A stretch of 53,790 nt of DNA from an uncultured Bacteroidales bacterium (lineage in GTDB: Bacteria; Bacteroidota; Bacteroidia; Bacteroidales; UBA3824). The stretch's first letter is position 1; every line of letters begins with the position of its first letter. Below the pieces are notes generated by a model. That model was not told where the DNA came from. It saw only the letters and a list, made by a program, of their open reading frames with translations, and did not search any database. Where the stretch lies: assembly GCA_946409405.1 (NCBI GenBank), contig CAMJWL010000003.1, positions 1 to 53,790 on the forward strand, read 5' to 3'. This document shows, piece after piece, positions 46,133-53,790 of the stretch. The position numbers and the translations under genes are program-made.

Positions 46133-48022
46133 TTACCACCCAAACTCTTCCTTCGCATATTCCACAAACGCCTCCGAAACCCTTTTGACGCCCGCAGGTG
46201 TGGGATAATCGCCCGAAAAATACCAATCGCCGGTGTGGTTGGGGATTGCACGGTGAAGGTCGTCGATGGTTTGGAAGACAATCTCGATGTCGGTGTTCAC
46301 GTCTGAGGGGCGGAGAAGTTCCACGATTTTGCGGCTGATGTCCTCGTCCGAAAAACCATCGTAAATCTCCTTCACATAGTTTTGCATCGAGGTTTTGGGC
46401 AGGTTACGCTGCGCGATGCACTTGTCGTAAACATCCCTGACGATGTGCATTTCGTCACGGTCGCGACGGAGCGCAATCGCCGCCTTGAAGGCAATAAACT
46501 CGCTCAGATGGCTCATATCGATGCCATAATAATCAGGATAACGGATTTGCGGCGCACTACTTACGATGACAATTTTCTTGGGGTGCAGACGGTCGAGGAT
46601 GCGGATGACGCTCTCGCGCAACGTGGTGCCGCGCACAATGGAATCGTCAATGACAACGAGATTGTCCTCATACGGGCGCAGACTGCCGTAGGTGATGTCA
46701 TAGACGTGCGCCGCGAGGTCGTTGCGCGAATTGTTTTCGGTGATGAAAGTGCGGAGTTTGATGTCCTTGATGGCAACTTTTTCGCTGCGGATATAACTGT
46801 GGCAAATCTCCGCCAACTCCTCCCGCGACGGTTTGCGGTCAAGGGCGAGAATTTGGTCAATCTTCATCTCGTGGTGGTACTTCTTCAAGCCCTCCAACAT
46901 TCCATAATACGCCACCTCGGCGGTATTGGGAATGAATGAAAATACAGTATTCTTGATGTCGTGGTCGATGGCTTTGAGTATGGTCGGCACCAACAATTCG
47001 CCCAACGCCTTGCGCTCGCGGTAAATCTCCGCATCAGACCCACGGCTAAAATAAATCCTCTCAAACGAACACGATTTTCTCTCCATCGGCGGACGAATAT
47101 TGGCAACAGTTACCTGTCCGTCGCGACTTACGGTAATGGCGTCGCCGGGCATAAGTTCTTGTATGTCATCCACTTCGAGATTGAAAGTGGTCTGCAAAAC
47201 GGGACGCTCGGAGGCAAGCACCACAATTTCATCATCTTTATAATAATACGCCGGACGGATGCCCCACGGGTCGCGCACCGCAAAACATTCGCCGCTGCCC
47301 GTGAAACCACACATCACATACCCGCCGTCCCAACTTTTGGACGAATCTTTGAGCATTTTGCGGATTTGGCGGTGCATATTGTCGTCGATATATTTGGTAA
47401 CGTCAATGCCCGAAAGGTTGCAGCAACGCGCCTCGTCAAAGAGCCTTTCGCTCTCACAGTCAAGGCGATGGCCAAGTTGTTCGAGGATGATGTAAGTGTC
47501 GGATTTGAACCTCGGATACTGACCCTCGGCGGCTATTTCGTCAAAAATATCCTCAAAATTTGCCATATTGAAATTGCCGCAGATGCAGAGGTTTCGCGCC
47601 CGCCAATTGTTGCGCCGTGCGAATGGATGCACATAGTCGAGGCCGCTCTTGCCGGTGGTGGAATAGCGCAAGTGTCCGAGGTAAATCTCGCCCACGAACT
47701 TCTTGTTTTTTTGCACATAATCCACGTCGAGTTCCTGCTCCGGCGTGAGGTCGTGGAAGTTGGAATTGACGGTTTCAAAAATCTCCGTTATCGCGCCCGA
47801 GCCCAACGCCCTTTCGCGAAACATATATTCCTCGCCCGGTTCGCAGTCGAGTTTCAGACAGCCGATTCCCGCCGCCTCCTGACCACGGTTGTGCTGTTTC
47901 TCCATCATCAGATAGAGTTTGTTGAGGGGATAACGCCAAGTGCCGTACTTCTCCTGATAATATTTCAGCGGCTTCAATAGGCGAATCATCGCCACGCCAC
48001 ATTCGTGCTTCAATGGTTCCAT
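46133..48022 (-). CDS. purF: Amidophosphoribosyltransferase-like (PurF family) protein
   Basis: HECGVAMIRLL, HNRGQEAAGIG, GHLRYSTTGKS, PRTase loop LVVIDDSIVRGTTLRESV. Confidence 0.85.
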   Translation of the reverse strand: MEPLKHECGVAMIRLLKPLKYYQEKYGTWRYPLNKLYLMMEKQHNRGQEAAGIGCLKLDCEPGEEYMFRERALGSGAITEIFETVNSNFHDLTPEQELDVDYVQKNKKFVGEIYLGHLRYSTTGKSGLDYVHPFARRNNWRARNLCICGNFNMANFEDIFDEIAAEGQYPRFKSDTYIILEQLGHRLDCESERLFDEARCCNLSGIDVTKYIDDNMHRQIRKMLKDSSKSWDGGYVMCGFTGSGECFAVRDPWGIRPAYYYKDDEIVVLASERPVLQTTFNLEVDDIQELMPGDAITVSRDGQVTVANIRPPMERKSCSFERIYFSRGSDAEIYRERKALGELLVPTILKAIDHDIKNTVFSFIPNTAEVAYYGMLEGLKKYHHEMKIDQILALDRKPSREELAEICHSYIRSEKVAIKDIKLRTFITENNSRNDLAAHVYDITYGSLRPYEDNLVVIDDSIVRGTTLRESVIRILDRLHPKKIVIVSSAPQIRYPDYYGIDMSHLSEFIAFKAAIALRRDRDEMHIVRDVYDKCIAQRNLPKTSMQNYVKEIYDGFSDEDISRKIVELLRPSDVNTDIEIVFQTIDDLHRAIPNHTGDWYFSGDYPTPAGVKRVSEAFVEYAKEEFGW

Positions 48023-48094
48023 TTGTGATATATTTTCCGCCGCAAAAATACCAAAATATTGCGTCAGAAAAGGTACGTGAAATGCGTAAAACCA

Positions 48095-48505
48095 CTACTC
48101 GTCTATAAGTTTCTTAATCGTTGCAATAAAATCATCAACTTTTGGACGGTAATCATTGATTTCTTCTTCGGTGGCAAGGAAGGAAACGTCAAAATCAACT
48201 TTCAACCGCATTGCCTCTAATTGAAAGAAAAAACGACCATACTTTGCATCTATTTTACCCATAAGGACATATTTCTTGCCAAGAACTCGTTTTGCAGAGC
48301 GAAATGACTTAATTGAATTGCCATCTTTTTCAAACAACGCGTTCAAGGCATATAAAATAGCATAATAAAACCTATTGGCAGCCGAATTCCAACGCCCTGA
48401 CTCAATGGACAAGTCTGCATCAGTTAACGTACTTATACTACGTTCCCAATACATTGTCGTAAGTGTTGTCTTATCAATATCTTTAACATTCATAATGCTT
48501 GCCAT
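48095..48505 (-). CDS. HEPN-domain protein (UPF0332-like)
   Basis: WERSISTLTDADLSIESGRWNSAANRFYYAILYALNALF and EAMRLKVDFD resemble the UPF0332/HEPN pattern. Confidence 0.65.
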   Translation of the reverse strand: MASIMNVKDIDKTTLTTMYWERSISTLTDADLSIESGRWNSAANRFYYAILYALNALFEKDGNSIKSFRSAKRVLGKKYVLMGKIDAKYGRFFFQLEAMRLKVDFDVSFLATEEEINDYRPKVDDFIATIKKLIDE

Positions 48506-48803
48506 AAGTTTTTAATACGCCAACTCCTTCATTTTGTCTGCCACAAGCCTTCCAAAATTTTGATTCTGACGACAACTCAAATACCTTGTCATTGATACGA
48601 CAGGGATTAATTTGTGCAGGACTGTCATCGTCAAAGCCACATTGAACTAAAGGCGTAACCTTTTTGTCATTGTAAGTCGATACCAATGCCTCAATGTCAT
48701 TATTGCCGAGAAAGGTCTGAAATTCTCTTTCTTGGCTCCTGAAAATTACAACATCGTGAGCCAATTTCATAGGATATGCACCTTGCCGAGCCATGATCGT
48801 CAA
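48483..48803 (-). CDS. Hypothetical protein overlapping the HEPN gene, possibly truncated
   Basis: 106-aa ORF ending 23 bp inside the HEPN ORF; the same frame stays open upstream of the ATG (NAGVGGENTLTI). Confidence 0.4.
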   Translation of the reverse strand: MTIMARQGAYPMKLAHDVVIFRSQEREFQTFLGNNDIEALVSTYNDKKVTPLVQCGFDDDSPAQINPCRINDKVFELSSESKFWKACGRQNEGVGVLKTYGKHYEC

Positions 48804-48874
48804 AGTGTTTTCTCCTCCAACACCGGCATTAATTATTTAACAGAATCTGCCACCTCGCATCAAGTATATAAATC

Positions 48875-48935
48875 CCAAAGGGTGTACATATAGACAATAT
48901 GTCTATGTACACCCAACGGGATAGCATATACCACC
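48875..48935. repeat. Imperfect hairpin ATCCC-AAA-GGGTGTACATA ... TATGTACACCC-AAC-GGGAT
   Basis: Long inverted repeat near the HEPN region with a small internal asymmetry; boundaries approximate. Confidence 0.8.
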
Positions 48936-49143
48936 CGGAGCATCATCTTCTGCAATGTCTTTGATTCGATAATTATTGAGTTTCTCAGGTTCAATAGCAC
49001 CAAAAACAATGCGTCAGAAAACGCAATCAATATGTATGCACCAAACCAAATGATTCGGCGACGCAAAGTTAGGAAAAATTTTGAGAATCTGAGAAAAATT
49101 GCGAAAAAAAAATTATCTTTGCAAATCCAAAAACACAGTAAAA

Positions 49144-49557
49144 ATGACAATGAATACATCTCTTCATTTGTTTGAAGACAAGAAAGTTCGTGCTATATGG
49201 GACGACAAAGCGGAAAAATGGTATTTCGCTGTGGTTGATGTAATTGCGATATTGACCGACAGCAAAAATCCGCAAACATATTGGCGCGTTTTAAAAAAAC
49301 GTCTTGCCGACGAGGGAAATCAAACCGTTACAAATTGTAACGGTTTGAAAATGCGTGCGGCTGATGGGAAAATGCGCTTAACAGATGTGGCTGATACTGA
49401 GGGTGTTTTCAGAATCATTCAATCTATCCCTTCGCCCAAAGCCGAGCCTTTTAAACAATGGATGGCGCAAGTTGCAAGTCAAAGAATAGACCAAATATTT
49501 CTCCCGCAAAGGCAAGCGACTATATTCTACCACCACAGAAAGATGACGATATTTTGA
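49144..49557 (+). pseudogene. Truncated Bro-N domain protein
   Basis: HLFEDKKVRAIWDDKAEKWYFAVVDVIAILTDSKNPQTYWRVLKKRL...SIPSPKAEPFKQWMAQVASQRID is Bro-N-like; the remaining C-terminal part is short and aberrant. Confidence 0.7.
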
Positions 49558-49590
49558 AACAATAATACTATAAATAAAACATCATCAATA

Positions 49591-50868
49591 ATGAGCGAAT
49601 ACAAAATCAACACAAAATGCGTTCAGGCGGGCTACACGCCTGGCAACGGCGAACCGCGCCAAATTCCTATCATCCAATCGACTACGTTCAAATACAACAC
49701 GTCGGAGGATATGGGCAAACTCTTTGACCTCGAAGCGTCGGGCTACTTCTACACCCGCCTCCAAAACCCCACCAACGACTACGTTGCGGCAAAAATCGCT
49801 GCCCTCGAAGGCGGCACGGCAGCAATGCTGACATCTTCGGGTCAGGCAGCCAACTTCTTCGCATTGTTCAACATCTGCGAATGTGGTAGCCACATCGTTG
49901 CGTCGTCGTCAATATACGGCGGCACATTCAACCTCATTGCAGTTACAATGGCAAAGATGGGCATCAAGACCACATTTGTAAGCCCCGACTGCACCGAGGA
50001 GGAACTCGACGCGGCATTCCAGGACAACACCCGCGCAGTGTTCGGCGAGACCATCGCAAACCCCGCGCTCACCGTCCTCGACATCGAAAAATTTGCAAAG
50101 GCGGCGCACAAGCACGGCGTACCGTTGATTGTTGACAACACCTTCCCAACCCCCGTAAACTGCCGCCCGATAGAATGGGGCGCGGACATCGTTACACACT
50201 CCACAACCAAATATATGGACGGACACGGCGCGGCTGTTGGCGGCTGCATCGTAGATTCTGGCAAATTTGATTGGATGGCGCACGCCGACAAGTTTCCCGG
50301 ACTTTGCACCCCCGACGAATCCTACCACGGCATCACATACGCCGAGAAGTTTGGCAACGCGGGCGCGTTCATCACCAAGGCAACAGCCCAACTGATGCGT
50401 GACTTTGGCAGCATCCAAAGCCCCCAAAACGCCTTCCTCCTCAACCTCGGACTCGAATCCCTGCACGTCCGTATGCCCCGCCACGTGGAAAACGGACAGG
50501 CTGTCGCAGAATTTTTGGAGAGCCATCCCAAGGTGGAGAAGGTAAGTTATTCAGGCTTGAAAAACGACAAATACTACGCCCTCGCGCAGAAATACCTGCC
50601 CAACGGAGGCTGCGGCGTGGTTTCATTCGTAATCAAGGGCGGCCGTCCCGCAGCCGAGGCGTTTATGAAAAAACTCCGCCTTGCTGCCATCGAGACACAC
50701 GTTGCCGATGCGCGTACTTGTTGCCTCAATCCCGCAACCTCCACGCACCGTCAAATGACTGACGCTCAATTGGAAGCCGCCGGAATCCCCGCCGGTCTCG
50801 TCCGTATGTCGTGCGGTCTCGAAGACAAGGAAGACCTCATCGCCGACATCAAACAGGCTTTGGAATAA
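49591..50868 (+). CDS. metY: O-acetylhomoserine aminocarboxypropyltransferase/cysteine synthase
   Basis: TKCVQAGYTPGNGEPRQIPIIQSTTFKYNTSEDMGKLFDLEASGYFYTRLQNPTNDYVAAKIAALEGG; THSTTKYMDGHGAAVGG. Confidence 0.95.
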   Translation: MSEYKINTKCVQAGYTPGNGEPRQIPIIQSTTFKYNTSEDMGKLFDLEASGYFYTRLQNPTNDYVAAKIAALEGGTAAMLTSSGQAANFFALFNICECGSHIVASSSIYGGTFNLIAVTMAKMGIKTTFVSPDCTEEELDAAFQDNTRAVFGETIANPALTVLDIEKFAKAAHKHGVPLIVDNTFPTPVNCRPIEWGADIVTHSTTKYMDGHGAAVGGCIVDSGKFDWMAHADKFPGLCTPDESYHGITYAEKFGNAGAFITKATAQLMRDFGSIQSPQNAFLLNLGLESLHVRMPRHVENGQAVAEFLESHPKVEKVSYSGLKNDKYYALAQKYLPNGGCGVVSFVIKGGRPAAEAFMKKLRLAAIETHVADARTCCLNPATSTHRQMTDAQLEAAGIPAGLVRMSCGLEDKEDLIADIKQALE

Positions 50869-50892
50869 TCTGACAATCAACGCAATAGCAAC

Positions 50893-50937
50893 AAAACGGG
50901 CGGAATCGATTAAAAAATCGTCGATTCCGCCCGTTTT
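50893..50937 (+). terminator. Intrinsic terminator after metY
   Basis: 17-bp perfect stem AAAACGGGCGGAATCGA/TCGATTCCGCCCGTTTT, 11-nt loop. Confidence 0.9.
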
Positions 50938-51033
50938 CTTATATGCCCATTTTCATAACCTCGCCGACGGAATGTACTCAAAGTCAATAAGTTTTGACGT
51001 AACGTTGGAGGATTTGTTTGAGATAGTTATCCC

Positions 51034-51672
51034 CTAAAAATCCGTCATGAACCTCACCTTCAACAAATAAACGATTCCATTCAAATCGCTGCCGTTGGCG
51101 ATGTGGAAACCGCTGCAATGCAGGTTGCCAAACAGCAAATTTCTGTATTCTATGCCTGCCGCAAGTGTTACAAAGTCGTTGATTTCAAAATTGGCAGCCG
51201 CATACGGTTCCAAAGACATCACAAAACTCTTGTCGGCCTTCTGATAGGAAACTGTTCGCGTACCGTCCTCGGGGTTGTAATACTCCTTTTCAACAGTGTG
51301 GTTGCTGTAATTGACGCAGCCAAAACCCAATTTTGCGCCCGCCGTAAGATAAAAGAAGGATTTCCTGAGAAACATCTTGTCGGCATACACTCCGCCATAA
51401 TAGCCGCGAAAACAAAACTCGCAGTCGTCAAAATCGTATTCGAGACGGCTGTCGCACTTGGAAGTGGTCTGAAAACCAGTAAAAAAGACACCCAAACCCA
51501 ATCCGCTCTCAATAGTGAGACCGATATTCGCATTGAAATCGCCCGTCAGCCTCCTGTCAACCCCGTCGGTAAAATTGAATCCACCGGCTGCACCAATTTC
51601 CAAAAATCGCTGTGCAAACGCATGGACAGACAGCGCAATAACACCAAAAATAATTAATAAAATTTTCTTCAT
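51034..51672 (-). CDS. Outer-membrane beta-barrel protein (PorT/OmpW-like size)
   Basis: Signal peptide MKKILLIIFGVIALSVHAFAQRFLEIGAAGGFNF; barrel-like alternation; C-terminal VRFMTDF. Confidence 0.6.
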   Translation of the reverse strand: MKKILLIIFGVIALSVHAFAQRFLEIGAAGGFNFTDGVDRRLTGDFNANIGLTIESGLGLGVFFTGFQTTSKCDSRLEYDFDDCEFCFRGYYGGVYADKMFLRKSFFYLTAGAKLGFGCVNYSNHTVEKEYYNPEDGTRTVSYQKADKSFVMSLEPYAAANFEINDFVTLAAGIEYRNLLFGNLHCSGFHIANGSDLNGIVYLLKVRFMTDF

Positions 51673-51747
51673 GTCGATAGAATTTACGGTTAATAATCGT
51701 TCCCAAAAATACGAAAAAAAATTATTAAAAAAAAATTTTCATATTCA

Positions 51748-51779
51748 TTTGTTTTTTTGCACGTAATTTGATAATTTTG
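51748..51779 (+). promoter_or_regulatory. Promoter upstream of the chemoreceptor gene (TTTG-N20-TAATTTTG)
   Basis: TTTG 51748-51751, 20 nt, TAATTTTG 51772-51779. Confidence 0.7.
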
Positions 51780-51813
51780 GATTTTGAAAGTACATCTTAT
51801 TTATGAGAAGACT

Positions 51814-53688
51814 ATGGCTACAAAACACAAAATAAACAAACTCGGACTTTTGCAGAGAATCAACATCACGCTGATAACAATAGGCGTTGTTTCGCTGTTG
51901 ATTGTCAACGTGTTTGTTACATATATGCTCAACGAGTTCAAGGGCGAATCATCGGAGCAAAACGTAGTTACCGATTTAAAGGCGATTGTTGCTCTTGTGG
52001 ACGCTCAATACAAAAACAACGGCGAGAGCAACCTGTTGTATCTCAACACAATAGACCGCTATCTTGAACTTCGTGGCGGCATCGTCCAAATAGATTCGAC
52101 GTGCAATTTTGTGGGACACCGGGTTCCCGCGTGGAAACTTGGCACACACATCATGCAAGGAGACACCAATTTTCCCATGACACTTTCCAAAGCGTCAGAA
52201 GGACGCGAACTTACGATATTCCAAAAAGCCCCCGAAGGCTACATAAGAATCTGTACATCAATTAGAAACTCCGACGGCTCATTCGCTATTGGCACAATGA
52301 TAGACAACAATTCGGCGGTGGCAAAGACCGTGGATCGAGGCGAAATTTTCTACGACAAGACCAACATCCTCGGCAAACCGTACATTGCAACCTACAAACC
52401 GCTGTATATCAACGGCAAAGTGGCTGGTATGCTATTCACTGGCTGCGAGGAAAACAAGGTACTGATGCAAAACCGCGAATTTGGCGCGGCAAAGATACTC
52501 GGCAACGGTTTCGCGCTATGGATCGACACCAACAACGAGTGCATCATGCGTCCAAACGACCAATGGAAAAACCTTCCCAACGACGTTTGGCAGCAAATAT
52601 CAGACAACCGTTCCGGCAAGGCGAGCAAAGTAAAATTCAAAAAAGACCGCAAAAGGTACGAAATGATTTACATTTTTGACAACAACCTTCACAACTTCAT
52701 CTCCTTCGTATATCCTGAAAGCGACAAATTGCAAGGTGTTGGCAAAATCCTGTGGCCCATGTCGATAGCCATCAGCATCATCATTTTGATAATATTGTTT
52801 GTAATCAACATCATCACCAAGGGCGTAATCCGCAAGATTGGCGGCGAACCCGACAAGGTGCGCGAAATCGTGGGCAACATTGCCAAGGGCGACTTCCGTC
52901 AAGAGAAAAATGCCCGCAACGCCACCGGCATCCTCCGCTCCTGCACCGACCTCGCCACCGACCTCGGCAACACCCTCAAAGGCGTTATTGCCGGTGCAGA
53001 CCACCTCTCCGGTCTTAGCGGCGAAATCACCAACGCCACCCAACTTCTCTCGCAGAATGCCAACGAACAGGCGGCTACATCAGACCAAATAGTGCAGTCG
53101 ATGTCGTACATCCAACAGGAAATCGCCAACAACACCAACAACACCCGCGAAGCAAAGAACATCGTACACAAAATTGCAGACGACATCATAAACATCCAGA
53201 CGGCGCAGAACGACAGCCTTGTGTCGGTACGCGACATTTCGGAGAAGATACAGATAATCAACGACATAGCCTTCCAGACCAACATCCTCGCGCTCAATGC
53301 CGCAGTGGAGGCGGCACGTGCGGGCGAACACGGCAAGGGTTTTGCCGTCGTTGCGTCGGAAATCCGCAAACTCGCCGAAAAGAGCAAAAAATCCGCCAAC
53401 GACATCATCGATGGCGCGGCAAATTCGTTGAAGGCAACTGAAACCTCCACCGAAATGCTCAACAACATCGTGCCGTCCATCCAAAAGAGCACCGACCTCA
53501 TCACCAACATCGAGGAGTCGGGCAGCAGTCAGATGAACACAATCGAACAGATAGAGGACGTAATCAGGCAACTCAACGGCGCCATCCAAGGCAACGCCGC
53601 CGCGAGCGAGGAACTTGCCGTAAACGCCGAACAACTTAACAGTCAGGCAGATACATTCAGGGAATCGACCACAGTATTCAAGTTCTAA
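51814..53688 (+). CDS. Methyl-accepting chemotaxis protein with periplasmic Cache domain
   Basis: Two TM segments; [35 protein letters not shown] Cache signature; signalling hairpin [40 protein letters not shown]. Confidence 0.95.
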   Translation: MATKHKINKLGLLQRINITLITIGVVSLLIVNVFVTYMLNEFKGESSEQNVVTDLKAIVALVDAQYKNNGESNLLYLNTIDRYLELRGGIVQIDSTCNFVGHRVPAWKLGTHIMQGDTNFPMTLSKASEGRELTIFQKAPEGYIRICTSIRNSDGSFAIGTMIDNNSAVAKTVDRGEIFYDKTNILGKPYIATYKPLYINGKVAGMLFTGCEENKVLMQNREFGAAKILGNGFALWIDTNNECIMRPNDQWKNLPNDVWQQISDNRSGKASKVKFKKDRKRYEMIYIFDNNLHNFISFVYPESDKLQGVGKILWPMSIAISIIILIILFVINIITKGVIRKIGGEPDKVREIVGNIAKGDFRQEKNARNATGILRSCTDLATDLGNTLKGVIAGADHLSGLSGEITNATQLLSQNANEQAATSDQIVQSMSYIQQEIANNTNNTREAKNIVHKIADDIINIQTAQNDSLVSVRDISEKIQIINDIAFQTNILALNAAVEAARAGEHGKGFAVVASEIRKLAEKSKKSANDIIDGAANSLKATETSTEMLNNIVPSIQKSTDLITNIEESGSSQMNTIEQIEDVIRQLNGAIQGNAAASEELAVNAEQLNSQADTFRESTTVFKF

Positions 53689-53710
53689 AAAAAATTTTTT
53701 AGCATACCAA

Positions 53711-53790
53711 ATGGCAAAGACACAGGAAATGACCTACGGGCGGCCGTTTCCGTTGATAATAAAATTCGCCCTGCCCCTCATCGCGGGCAA
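53711..53790 (+). CDS. MATE-family efflux transporter, N-terminus only
   Basis: MAKTQEMTYGRPFPLIIKFALPLIAG; runs off the right edge. Confidence 0.75.
   Translation, partial: MAKTQEMTYGRPFPLIIKFALPLIAG

Noticed and set aside
50893-50937. Long perfect inverted repeat considered as a mobile element end
   Set aside because: Position after metY, 17-bp stem, short loop and trailing Ts fit an ordinary intrinsic terminator.
1-53790. Integrated phage, transposase or complete defence system
   Set aside because: No integrase, transposase, phage structural gene, restriction-modification or Cas gene was seen; only isolated remnants (DUF1703-like, Bro-N, HEPN).

Overview
Chromosomal window from a Bacteroidales-type bacterium, judged from TAnnTTTG promoters, type IX secretion (T9SS) features, DUF4249, DUF4831 and DUF5683 families, and a TonB receptor. 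Most genes are ordinary housekeeping or envelope genes: porU, cca, pta-ackA, a split PurH function (PurO-like IMP cyclohydrolase plus stand-alone AICAR formyltransferase), parA-parB-DUF5683-mltD, an SGNH/SGNH/MBOAT acylation cluster, a LepB-like protein, a patB-like gene, a purF-like gene, metY and a Cache-type chemoreceptor. The ORF track misses one large gene: a BspA-like leucine-rich-repeat protein on the minus strand (1..3031) that runs off the left edge.

The most unusual signal is intergenic. Several junctions carry inverted arrays of short, roughly helically phased words (CGTCAATT, CGAATT, CATAATG). Three of them (cca/porU, pta/ackA, DUF3737/patB) share a composite layout: a GC hairpin at the upstream gene's 3' end, an inverted CGTCAATT array, then a GCAA-tetraloop hairpin just 5' of the next start codon. 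Stem pairing in that last hairpin is largely kept while its sequence changes. Several arrays run into the neighbouring ORF and supply its last codons and stop. Other points of interest are gene remnants with both ends retained, degenerate second NlpC/P60 domains in tandem paralogs, a LepB-like protein with an altered box D, and two microsatellites in 5' leaders. All calls come from reading the sequence; no database search was run.
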